Source: Pseudomonadota bacterium (GTDB taxonomy: Bacteria > Myxococcota_A > Polyangia > Polyangiales > Polyangiaceae). Taken from it: a DNA stretch of 64,000 nt. Under the pieces are notes generated by a model. That model saw nothing but the letters and a program-made list of their open reading frames with translations. It did no database searches and was not told where the DNA came from. The first letter of the stretch is position 1. Each line of letters starts with the position of its first letter. The DNA is taken from the NCBI GenBank assembly GCA_023398955.1, contig JAEWRL010000190.1, positions 62,001-126,000 of the forward strand, written 5' to 3'. The translations under genes and the position numbers were made by a program. Shown here in pieces: positions 43,628 through 53,506 of the stretch.

Positions 43628-45898
43628 ATGCGCTCACATGCAGACAGCCTCCTCCGAGCCATACCCGCAATGCTGGCCGTCGTGCTCGCGTCCTGTACGA
43701 CGATCCCGGAGCGTCGTTTTGCGATCCGCAACATCGACTTCGAAGGCAACGACGAGATTGCCAGCGATGAGATTGCCGAGAACATCGCCAGCCGTGAGTC
43801 GCCGAGATTTCTGGGCCTCTTTGGCGGCGTTCTCTACGACCATGAGGTCTTCAATCGCTACGTGCTCGAAACCGACCTACAGCGCATCGAGCGCTACTAC
43901 CGCGCACGCGGATTCTATCGGGCCAGGGTGAGGGCCGGACGCGTAGACTACGTCGGCAAGCGCCACGTGAGCATCGAAATCATCGTCGAGGAGGGCCCGC
44001 CGGTGGTCGTCCGCGAGATCGACCTCCACGGACTCGACACGGTGCCCGACGCGCTCGCCGCTGAGGCGGAAAGCGCTGTGACAGAGGTACTGGAACCCGG
44101 GGATCGCCTCGAAGAGTCGACCTTCACGGAGGCGGAAGACGCGCTTCGGAGGGCCCTCGCAGACAACGGCTACGCGCACGTAATGGCAAAGCGACGGGCC
44201 CGCGTCGACCTTCCTAGCAACACGGCCGTCGTGGAGTACTGGATCGACCCGGGACCGGTAACCCGGTATGGTGGAGTCACCATCGAGGGGCTTGGGCCCA
44301 TACCCGAGGAGCCGGTGCGACGCGCTCTGAACCTCACCCTCGACGATCCGTATTCCCAATCCGAACTCGAGGAAGCCGAGCGCGCCCTCCTGGATCTCGG
44401 AGTCTTTGCGACGGTGAGCGTCAAGGCGGATCTCACTCCCAATGAGCCAGGCACGACCCGTGCTGAGGATGACCCCGAGACCAATGCCCCACGAGAGGCC
44501 CCCCCTGATGGCGAGCAGACCAAGGAAGAGGAGCCCGCTCCGCGCGACGAGGAGGAGCCGGCTCCGCGCGACGAGGAGGAGCCCTTCGCGGATCTGCGCC
44601 GCTCCGACCTTTCCGAGGTAGTACCGGTGCGTGTGCGAGCCGAGCCCGCCAAGCTCCGGAGCGTGCACCTCGGAGGAGGCGTCAGTGCTGATGCACTTCG
44701 CACTGACGCGCATCTGGTCGCCGGGTGGGAGCATCAGAACCTGTTGGGAGGGCTTCAACACTTCATGGTGGAGGTAGTCCCCGGGGTCGTACTCTACCCC
44801 ACGCGGATCCCGGAGCTTCAGAGTCCACAAGAGTACCTCCCTCAGGCACGCATTCGCACGGAGTTTCGTAACCCGGGCGTGCTCGAGGCTCGCACCAACG
44901 CCGTCATTCGTGCTCAGGGCAGCATGTATCCCGTATTGCTCACCAGCGAGCCAAGTCCGGAAGCGCCCATCCTGGGCTACCAGGATCTGCGGGCGAGCGT
45001 CGGACTGGAACGTACCCTGGGAAAGGCTTATGGAGCACTCTCGCACAATGCTCAGATGAACCGGCCCTTCACGTACCGCGGCACTCTCGACGACGATTTG
45101 GGTACGGCCCTGGTGAGCTATCCAGAGCTACTGGCACGCCTCGATCTCCGCGATGATTCCGTCACCCCTCACTCCGGCGCGTACTTCGCGAATACTCTTC
45201 AGGTCGCTGGCGTCGGGGGCGATGCGGTAGACGTGAAGATCGAGCCCGAGGCGCGGCTCTTCATCCCGCTCGGCCGTCGCCTGACACTGGCGTCCCGAGC
45301 AGCTGTCGGCCTGCTTTTTCCACAGAACTACGGCAGCACGGTGCTACCCAACGCACTCGACGGTGAGCCAGGTGGCGCGAGCCGAGCAGCATGGGTGCGC
45401 GACATCCAGCTGATGTTCCTACGAGGGCTCTTCTCCGGTGGCCCGTCTTCGAACCGTGGTTACAGACAGCGGGAGATCAGCCCTCACGGGGTCATTCCAT
45501 TCTACAACCCCGGTCAGAGCTCGGCGGAGATCATCGAAGAATGCACCCCCAATAGCGCCGGGCTCACCACGAGTGAGTGTCGGCTCCCGATTGGCGGCTT
45601 CACCCTCTGGGAAGCTAGTTTGGAGCTCCGCTTCCCCGTCTATGGCCCGCTGCGTGGCGCGGCCTTCGCCGACGCGAGCGATGTATCGCCACGTCAGCTC
45701 GACTTTCGATTCGATCGCCTTCACCTCAGCGTTGGGGCGGGCGCCCGCTACGACACACCCGTCGGCCCGGTTCGCCTCGACGTCGGCTACCGCATCCCTG
45801 GCCTCCAGGCGCCGCAGGATGCCCGTGGGGAAGTGGATCCCGACGAGGTGTTCGGGCTTCCGATCGCCATAGCTCTGGGGATTGGAGTACCGTTTTGA
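43628..45898 (+). CDS. tamA: TamA-like Omp85 outer-membrane translocation/assembly protein
   Basis: A 756-residue Omp85-family protein. The N-terminal signal ends VVLASC, so it may be lipidated. Three POTRA domains follow (about 33-280): IDFEGNDEIASDEIAENIAS, YRARVRAGRVDYVGKRHVSI and RYGGVTIEGLGPIPEE. A very acidic linker contains tandem copies of EEEPAPRD (about 301-318). The last 420 residues are the 16-strand barrel, with RGLFSGGPSSNRGYRQREIS, the GNRGY-type tip, and DRLHLSVGAGARYDTPVGPV near the end. TamA works with TamB in outer-membrane protein insertion or lipid transport. tamB overlaps it by four bases. Confidence 0.93.
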   Translation: MRSHADSLLRAIPAMLAVVLASCTTIPERRFAIRNIDFEGNDEIASDEIAENIASRESPRFLGLFGGVLYDHEVFNRYVLETDLQRIERYYRARGFYRARVRAGRVDYVGKRHVSIEIIVEEGPPVVVREIDLHGLDTVPDALAAEAESAVTEVLEPGDRLEESTFTEAEDALRRALADNGYAHVMAKRRARVDLPSNTAVVEYWIDPGPVTRYGGVTIEGLGPIPEEPVRRALNLTLDDPYSQSELEEAERALLDLGVFATVSVKADLTPNEPGTTRAEDDPETNAPREAPPDGEQTKEEEPAPRDEEEPAPRDEEEPFADLRRSDLSEVVPVRVRAEPAKLRSVHLGGGVSADALRTDAHLVAGWEHQNLLGGLQHFMVEVVPGVVLYPTRIPELQSPQEYLPQARIRTEFRNPGVLEARTNAVIRAQGSMYPVLLTSEPSPEAPILGYQDLRASVGLERTLGKAYGALSHNAQMNRPFTYRGTLDDDLGTALVSYPELLARLDLRDDSVTPHSGAYFANTLQVAGVGGDAVDVKIEPEARLFIPLGRRLTLASRAAVGLLFPQNYGSTVLPNALDGEPGGASRAAWVRDIQLMFLRGLFSGGPSSNRGYRQREISPHGVIPFYNPGQSSAEIIEECTPNSAGLTTSECRLPIGGFTLWEASLELRFPVYGPLRGAAFADASDVSPRQLDFRFDRLHLSVGAGARYDTPVGPVRLDVGYRIPGLQAPQDARGEVDPDEVFGLPIAIALGIGVPF
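44528..44575 (+). repeat. 24-base tandem repeat in the tamA linker
   Basis: Two direct copies of GAGGAGCCCGCTCCGCGC plus GACGAG occur at 44528-44551 and 44552-44575 with one mismatch. They encode EEPAPRDE twice in the acidic POTRA-to-barrel linker, a site prone to slippage. Confidence 0.65.
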
Positions 45899-48800
45899 CC
45901 GGCCACGGTGTCGCGCGAGTAACCAAGCGACTGGCGCGGCTGGTACTCTGGGGAGTGGGAGGATTGCTCGGCCTCGTGCTGCTCGCCATCGCCGCCAGCT
46001 TGGTCGCGCTCAACACCGAATGGGGGCGCCGCAAGGCAGTCGTTGTCGCAAATTCGGCGCTCGAGGGGAGCTTTCGAGGGACTGTACACATCGAGAGGAT
46101 CGGCTTCGTCGGCCTCGATGGCGTGAGTAATCTGGACGGCACCGTCCGAGATGCAGCGGGTCGCGTCGTAATCCGGATCGACGACCTCGACGTCGATGTG
46201 GGTGTCCTCTCCCTGCTTTGGGAGCTCGTCGGAGACCGGGACAAGGTCACGGAGATCACGCTCGATCGGGTCCATCTCGCCCACGTCGAGGTGCGTATCA
46301 TCGACGACGGGACGGGGGCTCCGACGCTTGTCAGTGCGTTCGAACCGACAGCTCCCGCGGCGCCTGCTGGCGATACCGAGACGCACTTCCGGATCGCCGA
46401 CCTCGGGGTAGACCATGCCTGGATCCACGGCGCGCTCGATGGCACGCCGGTGGATGCAGAGGTGAGCGGCCTGCAGGGTTCCCTGGGCGTTCTTCCCTCG
46501 GAGACCCGCCTCAGGATTCCAACCGCACGCATCCAAGCGCGCGCGCTGCCCGAAGACTTGAATGCGGAAGGAACGGTCGAGGTCGTCGCGACCCTGCCGG
46601 GGGAGGATTCCAAGACTCCGCTCCAGGTACGTGCGAGGTACGCGGGCCTCGTGAAGGGGGTCGAGACGGATGCCAGCGTGAAGCTCACTGGCGAGGCCAT
46701 CGAGGGGACGCTCGTTGCCGGCCCGGTAGCTCCAAAGACGCTCTCGGCGCTCATACCGAGCCTGCAACCGACCGCGCCCGTCACGGTGTCCGCACGGATT
46801 CGCGGCACACTCCAGCAGCCTCGCGTCGATATCGAGTTGCACCAAGGAGATGCGAGAGTGGATCTCGCTGCAACAGCCGACCTGAACGAGCGTACGGTCC
46901 GAGTCGAGATCCAGGTAAAGAACATGGACGTTGCCTCGATCGTCGAGACGGCGCCCCAGAGCTCCCTTGGTCTGAAAGCAACCACCAGCGTCCGCTATGA
47001 GGAGGCGGGCAGCGCCGCGCTCGAGTTCGAGGTCCACGTGCTGGCTGGAACGGTCTCCGGTACCCCTACGCCGCCACTGATGACCACTGGTACTCTGCAC
47101 CTACTGGCGGACGGCACCTGGCGCTTGGCGGGGGACGGCTCCATCGAGGAACCCGGTGCGTCGACGGAGCTCGAGTTCCGTGTGGTGACCCCAGCGGAAG
47201 GTGGAGGCATGACGGCTCATGTCTCGACGTCGACGATCCTAGACACGCCTCCTCGGCTGAGCAAACTGGTGGCGGGGCTGCGCGTACGCGGTGAGGTGAA
47301 TACGGAGACGCGCTATCAAATGGACAGCCAGATGATCGAGTCGACTGCTGACATCGATCTCCAGGGTGTTTCAACGCCCTTCGGCTCCGCGAAGCGTATT
47401 GCGGCCCAGGCACGCATCTCTGGTACCGCCTCCAACCCCGATATCTCGGCGCGTGCCACGGCTCATGATGTGGCGGCGGCTGGTCGGAACATCGAGCGCG
47501 CCATCCTCGGCGCCGACGGAACCCTTCGACGGCTCGCGATCCAGGCGCGGACGACGGGAGAGCCGCAGATCGCTGTGGACCTGGTACTCGCGCTCGAGCC
47601 GGCGCTTCGGGTGTTGCGGCCGGACATCACCGTCAAGGACGAGCAGCACGGCAGTCTCGAGGTCTCCGCCGAGGAGCTGAGCTTCGAGGGGGGGCGATTC
47701 GTTGCACGGGGTCTCAGCTTGGAGTCTCCCGGGGGAGGGACCGCGCGAATCACGGCGGACTACGGTCAGTCGTTGACTCGGCTCGAGCTCGACGCTCGGG
47801 GTTTCGATGTCGGGCGCACGATGGAGCTGCTCGACCTCGACGTGGGCGGGCCGGTGAGCGGGACCTTGACCGGTACCGCGCGCTACGGCACCGAGGGGGA
47901 ACCTCGTGGCGGCTCCGTCAACGCGAGGATTGAAGGCCTCGGCTACGGGCCCGTGGAGGACGCCGTACTCGAGATTGATGCCGACATCGACAAGGGTCTG
48001 GTCGCCGGAAAACTCACCGCCGAGTGGAGGGGCTCCAAGGTCGTCGTCGAGGTCACGGATATGCCGTTCCCCGAGCCGGTGCCGCCTGACGCGATGCTGC
48101 CGTCGGGGGAGGTATCGGTGCACGGTACGCTCGAGCTGGCGGGCTTGACGCCCATCTACGAGCTACCCGGGGTTCCCATCGAGGCGGGCCGCGGGCGTGC
48201 CGTCTTCCGCGCGCACCTGACCAACCGCGGCGACAATCCTGTCGCCATCTCGGCCGCCCTCCAGACGGAAAAGCTCGAGCTCATCGGACAACGCGGCGAC
48301 CCAAATGCTTCAGCAGACCAATCATCACTGGACAACACACCGTGGAGCCTCGTAGGTGTGGATCTCTCCGCTGTCGTCGAAGCAGACGAAGGCAGCCGGG
48401 AGCTGCATCTCAGCGCCGCTGTCAGCGATGAAGCGGGGAAGCTGGCGATCACCCAGGTCAAAGCCACGCTGCCGCCCACTTCGCGGCCCCTGATCGCCCA
48501 GGTGCCAAGCATCGTGAACCAAGCATCGGTGAAGGGAGCACTGTGGGTGCTACCCCGAGACGTCTCGAAGTGGCCAAGTCTGGCCCGGGTGGAGGGACTG
48601 GATGGTCGCCTTTCGGCGGTCGTGCGCTTCGACGGTACCTTGAAGACGCCGACGGTGCAGATGAGTGGCAGGATCGACGACTTTGGAACGTACGGGGAGA
48701 TTCGGCGCAGGGTCGACCTCGCCTTTCATGGCAAGTACAAACCGCAGGGAGGTGTCCTCAACGTCGGGGCGCAGGTGGGGCAGCGCTCGGTCGCAAGCCT

Positions 48801-50517
48801 TCGCGGTACCTGGAGGGGCGACCCGGTGACGTACCTCACCGAAGGTGGCGCGTTACCCGAGACACGGGTTCACGTTCAGCTTCATCGATTCCCGACCAGC
48901 GCCGTGCCTCAACTCGCCCTCAGTCGAATCCAGGGGCACCTCTCGGGAACCGCGACGCTCGATGGACTCGGGGGCCTCCTGCAGGGCAAAGTGATGCTGC
49001 AAAGCCACGATCTCTCCGTGGCGGAGACTCCCCTCGGCCAGTTCCGCGTCTCCGCCAAGCTCGACAAAGGCCAGCTAGAGTCAAGCCTCGCCGTGCAAGG
49101 AGAGCAGGTGGGACGCCTCCATGCAGAGGTGAAGGGGGTGTTTCGTCCAGACCATCCGGACACTACCAGGCTTCGCGCGAGGGTCACGGCGGACGAGTTC
49201 GATCTTCGAACACTTCAGCCATTCCTCGCAGGCACGGTCAACGGCTTGGATGGCAGCCTGTACGCAGACGTATCGGGTACCCTCTCCGCCGACGCCCCCA
49301 ACCTTCGAGGCCGCATTGCCATCACGGGCGGTGAGGCGCAGCTGCCGGCGCTCGGACAACTACTGCGGGACATCGAGGCACGGGTCGAGCTCTCCCCGAG
49401 CGGCGCCGAGCTCGTCTCCCTCGAAGCGCGGGCCATGACCGGAAAGCTGACCGCATCGGGGAGGGCTCGGCTCGAAGGGCTCACGCCCACGTCGGCACAC
49501 GCGGAGCTCGAGATTGAGGAGGAAGAGAAGGTACCGCTGTCCCTGCAGGGCGTCATGATCGGCGACGTGTGGGGACGCACGACGGTAGACTTTGCCTCGA
49601 CAGGCGCGGACAATCCGGAGCTCCGCGTCAACGTCGAAGAGCTGCACCTAGCGCTCCCTGAAGTGACCCGCGCTGGAGTTCAGAACCTAGAACCCGCAGA
49701 AGCCATCGAAGCGGGGTTCGCTCGACCCGGAGACGGGTTCGTGACCATTCCGTTGCAGCCCGTGCGGCGCGGGGAGGATGATGAGCCTGGAGACCCGACA
49801 CTGGTGAGCGTCGCTCTAGGATCGGTGACGGTCCACAAGGGGCCCGACATCGAAATTCGCCTTGGCGGACACCTCCGCATCCACGCCGGAGAGGAAACGC
49901 TGCTCGACGGACGCATCGACGTGGCCGGGGGAGAGCTGGATGTATCGGGCAAGCAGTTCATCGTCGAGAGTGGCACTATTAGCTTCGATCGAAGCGTCGC
50001 CGAGGAGGGCATCGTGGTCGCGCGAGCCCGCTGGCAGTCGCCGACTGACTACGTCGTGTACGCGGAATACTCCGGCACTCTCGAGAAGGGGCAGCTCGCG
50101 CTCAGGTCGGAGCCACCGCTCTCCGAAGACGAAATCCTGTCCCTGCTCATGTTCGGCACCCCCGATGGGTCTTTCGGCGGCAGCACAGGCGGCAGTCAGG
50201 CGGCCACGGCGGTAGGAGTCGCTGGGGGGTCCGTGGCCAAGGGACTGAATCGAGCCCTCGCCAATATCAGCGATCTCGACATCCACGCACGGGTGAACAC
50301 GAGCAGTGGAGAGGCCCGTCCCGAGGTCGTCGTCCAGCTCACGCGCCGCATCACGGGCCGTGTGACGCAAGCCATTGGCGAACCGGTGCCCGGCCAGAGT
50401 CCGGATCGCACCTTCTTCACGCTGGACTTCCGGCTGTTTCGCCGATGGTCCTTGTCGGCACAGGTAGGTGACGAGGGCGGTTCGTCCCTCGACCTAATCT
50501 GGCGCCGCCGGTACTGA
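45895..50517 (+). CDS. tamB: TamB-like translocation/assembly protein
   Basis: A 1540-residue AsmA/TamB-like protein. The N-terminus is an inner-membrane anchor (LVLWGVGGLLGLVLLAIAAS), followed by about 1450 residues of repeating beta strands, which in the family form a long hydrophobic groove spanning the periplasm. The C-terminal DUF490/TamB domain is clear: LLDGRIDVAGGELDVSGKQF, SGTISFDRSV and SEDEILSLLMFGTPDGSFGG, ending with FRRWSLSAQVGDEGGSSLDL. The TTG start overlaps the tamA stop (TTGA). It likely links the inner membrane to TamA for outer-membrane protein or phospholipid movement. It is longer than E. coli TamB (1259). Confidence 0.93.
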   Translation: MTGHGVARVTKRLARLVLWGVGGLLGLVLLAIAASLVALNTEWGRRKAVVVANSALEGSFRGTVHIERIGFVGLDGVSNLDGTVRDAAGRVVIRIDDLDVDVGVLSLLWELVGDRDKVTEITLDRVHLAHVEVRIIDDGTGAPTLVSAFEPTAPAAPAGDTETHFRIADLGVDHAWIHGALDGTPVDAEVSGLQGSLGVLPSETRLRIPTARIQARALPEDLNAEGTVEVVATLPGEDSKTPLQVRARYAGLVKGVETDASVKLTGEAIEGTLVAGPVAPKTLSALIPSLQPTAPVTVSARIRGTLQQPRVDIELHQGDARVDLAATADLNERTVRVEIQVKNMDVASIVETAPQSSLGLKATTSVRYEEAGSAALEFEVHVLAGTVSGTPTPPLMTTGTLHLLADGTWRLAGDGSIEEPGASTELEFRVVTPAEGGGMTAHVSTSTILDTPPRLSKLVAGLRVRGEVNTETRYQMDSQMIESTADIDLQGVSTPFGSAKRIAAQARISGTASNPDISARATAHDVAAAGRNIERAILGADGTLRRLAIQARTTGEPQIAVDLVLALEPALRVLRPDITVKDEQHGSLEVSAEELSFEGGRFVARGLSLESPGGGTARITADYGQSLTRLELDARGFDVGRTMELLDLDVGGPVSGTLTGTARYGTEGEPRGGSVNARIEGLGYGPVEDAVLEIDADIDKGLVAGKLTAEWRGSKVVVEVTDMPFPEPVPPDAMLPSGEVSVHGTLELAGLTPIYELPGVPIEAGRGRAVFRAHLTNRGDNPVAISAALQTEKLELIGQRGDPNASADQSSLDNTPWSLVGVDLSAVVEADEGSRELHLSAAVSDEAGKLAITQVKATLPPTSRPLIAQVPSIVNQASVKGALWVLPRDVSKWPSLARVEGLDGRLSAVVRFDGTLKTPTVQMSGRIDDFGTYGEIRRRVDLAFHGKYKPQGGVLNVGAQVGQRSVASLRGTWRGDPVTYLTEGGALPETRVHVQLHRFPTSAVPQLALSRIQGHLSGTATLDGLGGLLQGKVMLQSHDLSVAETPLGQFRVSAKLDKGQLESSLAVQGEQVGRLHAEVKGVFRPDHPDTTRLRARVTADEFDLRTLQPFLAGTVNGLDGSLYADVSGTLSADAPNLRGRIAITGGEAQLPALGQLLRDIEARVELSPSGAELVSLEARAMTGKLTASGRARLEGLTPTSAHAELEIEEEEKVPLSLQGVMIGDVWGRTTVDFASTGADNPELRVNVEELHLALPEVTRAGVQNLEPAEAIEAGFARPGDGFVTIPLQPVRRGEDDEPGDPTLVSVALGSVTVHKGPDIEIRLGGHLRIHAGEETLLDGRIDVAGGELDVSGKQFIVESGTISFDRSVAEEGIVVARARWQSPTDYVVYAEYSGTLEKGQLALRSEPPLSEDEILSLLMFGTPDGSFGGSTGGSQAATAVGVAGGSVAKGLNRALANISDLDIHARVNTSSGEARPEVVVQLTRRITGRVTQAIGEPVPGQSPDRTFFTLDFRLFRRWSLSAQVGDEGGSSLDLIWRRRY

Positions 50518-50542
50518 GCCGCGCAATCGAGGCAGCGAATGG

Positions 50543-50558
50543 CCCCGAACTAGCGGGG
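50543..50558 (+). terminator. Short hairpin after tamB
   Basis: CCCCG (50543-50547) and CGGGG (50554-50558) pair around a 6-base loop 26 bases past the tamB stop, followed by AGTTGCTT, a poor T-run. This is a weak intrinsic terminator candidate. Confidence 0.35.
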
Positions 50559-50638
50559 AGTTGCTTCATCACCGGATTCGGGCGCGGTTTAGGGCTGAAA
50601 GCGTGCAGCAATGCGGCCGTTGCTAGCTGGGAGAGTCT

Positions 50639-53506
50639 ATGGGCCGGGAAACGCACAGCAGCCACCGCGCCGCGGAAGAGCACCAGCCCAGCCAGTTAGC
50701 GCCCGCCGACGATGCGATTGAGTCGCTGCTGGGCAAACAGCTGGGGAACTACGTCATCGAGCGGCCCCTCGCCCGCGGCGGCATGGGGACCCTCTACGTT
50801 GCCCGCCACCTGTCGCTCGATCGTCTCGTAGCGGTCAAGGTGCTAAGTGACGACGTGAGCGACTCGCCAGGACTCGCTGGCCGATTTCGTGACGAGGCGC
50901 GGGTCACTGCGAACCTGCGCCACCCCAACATCGTCGAGATCTTTGATTTTGGAATGGTGGAAGGCCACCACTACTACGTCATGGAGCTCCTTCGCGGACA
51001 GGATCTCGCGACGTATCTGCTCGGCAAGGGACACCTCCCTCTCCGTGTGGCAGTCCGGTGTTTGCAGCAAATTTGCTCGGCTCTAAGCGCAGTACACGGC
51101 GCTGGCGTCATCCACCGGGATCTGAAGCCAGGAAACGTGTTCGTGGTCGACGAAAGCCCCTTCCGGGTGAAGCTCGTAGACTTTGGAATCGCGAAGATTG
51201 CTGATCGGAGCCAGGACCGGACGCGGTACGGCCAGATCATCGGTTCACCGTGCCACATGGCGCCGGAGCAGGCCCTCGGATACACGGACAAAATATCGCC
51301 GCAAAGCGACCTATACGCCCTCGGAGCGCTGGGCTACGAAATGCTCGCCGGGCAGCCTGTGTTCCAACACGAGTCGGAGCTCATGCTGCTCATGATGCAC
51401 ATCCAGGAGCCATTCACCCCGCTGCGTCGGCTGGTCCCTGACGTACCTGAAGACGTCGCCTCCATCATAGAGGCGTGCCTTGCCAAGGATCCGAAGGAGC
51501 GGCCACCTTCCGCCCGCTATGTCATGGAGCAACTCGCCAGAGCTACGGGCGAAGGGGACTACTTGCTTCAGCTGACGCATGAGGAGCGGGCGAGCCCGGA
51601 GCCGCTGCCGCCGAGCATCGTCCTGCCCGTCTCGGCCGCGCTGCCCTCCCTCGACCCTCCGTCGCCCCTTCCCTCGCTGATTCCGCCGCAGCCGAGCCAT
51701 CCTGCCCTGCAGCTTGCGTCAGAGCCTCCGACCGCGTCACCGACGGCGCAGCCTCTGCCCATCGAGGCTCGTCCCGCTGTGCCCATCGGTATGGTCGCCG
51801 GCACACGGACCATCGCGCGTGCCACGCCACCGAGCGGGCCTATCGAACTGTCCCGCGAGGAGGACGAGCTCTTGGGTCGGTTGCTCAAGCGCATGAAAGC
51901 GAAAGGCGACTTTCCCGCTTTCATTCGCAATGTAGGTGAGGTCAGCAGGCGCGCGGACGCCGAGAGTGTCTACTCCGCCCGCCAGCTGGGGGATGCAATC
52001 CTGCGTGACTACGCCCTCACGGCGAAGCTCCTTCGTATCGTCAATCAGTCCTACGCTGGGCGCTTCGGCAGCAAGGTCTTCAGTGTGAAGCATGCGATCG
52101 TCTTGCTGGGGTTCGATCGCGTCCGCTCCATTGCAGTGAGCATCAGCCTCTTCAAGAGCTCTGCTGCAAGAGACAAGGCGAAGCGCGTCACCGATTCGGC
52201 GATCTCCTCCATCGTTACGGGAGAGCTCGCTCGCTCGCTCGCCGCACGGGCTGGTGTCGGCGACGCGGAGTACGCCATGATCTGCGCGATGTTCCGCAGC
52301 CTTGGTCACCACCTGGCCATGGTCTACCTCCCCGAGGAGTACGACAGGATGCTCGAGATCCGCGAAACGGCTGGCGTCGATCTCGAACGAGCCGCGGAAC
52401 GCGTGCTCGGCATCTCCCTACGGAAGCTCGGAGTCGGGATCGCTAGACGCTGGCAGCTCCCTGATCGCATGCTCGCAGCGATGGGCGCGCACGTCTCCGC
52501 AGGGCGCTCACTGAGCCAAGAGGAGGCGCGCATGAAAGCGCTGGCCGAGTTTGCTTCCTCGCTCTGCGAGATCGTCGTCACCCAATCACCGGGAACTTGG
52601 GAAGGCTCGCTCGCCGAGCTCCTGTCGCACCACCGTGACCTCGTAAGACTGGACATCAGTGAGATTCCCCCGCTCCTGCGCGCTGTACGCGACTCCTTCG
52701 CGGCTCGCTACGCATCGTTGGGCCTTGACACCGAGGTTAGCCGCTTCTCACACAACGTGGCGACGCTGCCTCCCGTCGGTGAGGAATCGTCGTTTCGCAA
52801 TGCGGCCCAGTCAACCCACCAAGCCCGTGTCCAGGCTGGGCTTGGGAGGAGTGATCGGGCGCGCAAGCCCAAGGCGAGCCGACGGGCGCCGCCGCTGGGC
52901 GAGCACGGTCCCGCAATCTTGCCGCTCCAGCTCGCCAAGAGCATGGCAGATGTGGCCGTCCGAGAGGTGGGAACCAGTCCACCTGGAGACCCCGCGCTAC
53001 CCCACCAAGAATTGCTGGAGAGGGTGCAAGAATTGTCTGACAAGCTCGGCGGGCGCCTGCATCGAAACAGAATTCTGGTCATGACGCTCGAGCTTCTCTC
53101 GAAGTACTTGGACCTTCCGCGGGTCATTGCTCTCGTTCCGAGCGCGGACCGCAAGGAACTGGTGGTGCAGGCTGCCGTAGGCGAGGACGCCGACGGTCTT
53201 CGTACCGAGCTGAGCTTTCCGCTTCGCTCACGGCGCGCGCGGGGGGACATGTTCACGACGGCCTTTCACGACGCGCGTGACGTGGTCGTCGAGGACACCT
53301 TTGCTCCGAAAGCCAGGTGCCTCATCCCAGTGCGGTACTTCGAAGCCATTGGCTCTTCGGCCTTCGTGCTCCTTGCCTGCTCCGTAATGGGCCGAACGAG
53401 TGTCCTCCTGCTCGCGGACCGAGATGACCGTCGCCCCCTTCCTAGCCGAGAGACGCTGAGCAACATGAGCGCCATTCGCTTGCTCCTCGTGCGAGCCGCC
53501 CGCTGA
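50639..53506 (+). CDS. Ser/Thr kinase-HDOD-GAF-like fusion protein
   Basis: A 955-residue cytoplasmic protein with three parts. (1) A kinase domain, about 37-305: YVIERPLARGGMGTLYVARH, VIHRDLKPGNVFV and KLVDFGIAKI, with CHMAPEQALG. (2) After a proline-rich linker, an HDOD domain at about 410-640 (DYALTAKLLRIVNQSYAGRF, VKHAIVLLGFDRVRSIAVSI), a degenerate HD fold used in signalling and in polar protein control. (3) A GAF-like module at about 790-955 (RNRILVMTLELLSKYLDLPR, VVQAAVGEDADG). A GGGAGA Shine-Dalgarno precedes the ATG. No membrane segment is seen. It lies beside, and points at, the flagellar cluster. Its targets are unknown. Confidence 0.9.
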   Translation: MGRETHSSHRAAEEHQPSQLAPADDAIESLLGKQLGNYVIERPLARGGMGTLYVARHLSLDRLVAVKVLSDDVSDSPGLAGRFRDEARVTANLRHPNIVEIFDFGMVEGHHYYVMELLRGQDLATYLLGKGHLPLRVAVRCLQQICSALSAVHGAGVIHRDLKPGNVFVVDESPFRVKLVDFGIAKIADRSQDRTRYGQIIGSPCHMAPEQALGYTDKISPQSDLYALGALGYEMLAGQPVFQHESELMLLMMHIQEPFTPLRRLVPDVPEDVASIIEACLAKDPKERPPSARYVMEQLARATGEGDYLLQLTHEERASPEPLPPSIVLPVSAALPSLDPPSPLPSLIPPQPSHPALQLASEPPTASPTAQPLPIEARPAVPIGMVAGTRTIARATPPSGPIELSREEDELLGRLLKRMKAKGDFPAFIRNVGEVSRRADAESVYSARQLGDAILRDYALTAKLLRIVNQSYAGRFGSKVFSVKHAIVLLGFDRVRSIAVSISLFKSSAARDKAKRVTDSAISSIVTGELARSLAARAGVGDAEYAMICAMFRSLGHHLAMVYLPEEYDRMLEIRETAGVDLERAAERVLGISLRKLGVGIARRWQLPDRMLAAMGAHVSAGRSLSQEEARMKALAEFASSLCEIVVTQSPGTWEGSLAELLSHHRDLVRLDISEIPPLLRAVRDSFAARYASLGLDTEVSRFSHNVATLPPVGEESSFRNAAQSTHQARVQAGLGRSDRARKPKASRRAPPLGEHGPAILPLQLAKSMADVAVREVGTSPPGDPALPHQELLERVQELSDKLGGRLHRNRILVMTLELLSKYLDLPRVIALVPSADRKELVVQAAVGEDADGLRTELSFPLRSRRARGDMFTTAFHDARDVVVEDTFAPKARCLIPVRYFEAIGSSAFVLLACSVMGRTSVLLLADRDDRRPLPSRETLSNMSAIRLLLVRAAR

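Noticed and set aside
43877..47100. Leftward frames of 389, 419 and 437 codons
   Set aside because: They are antisense to tamA and tamB, which have full domain support; composition is arginine- and serine-rich.
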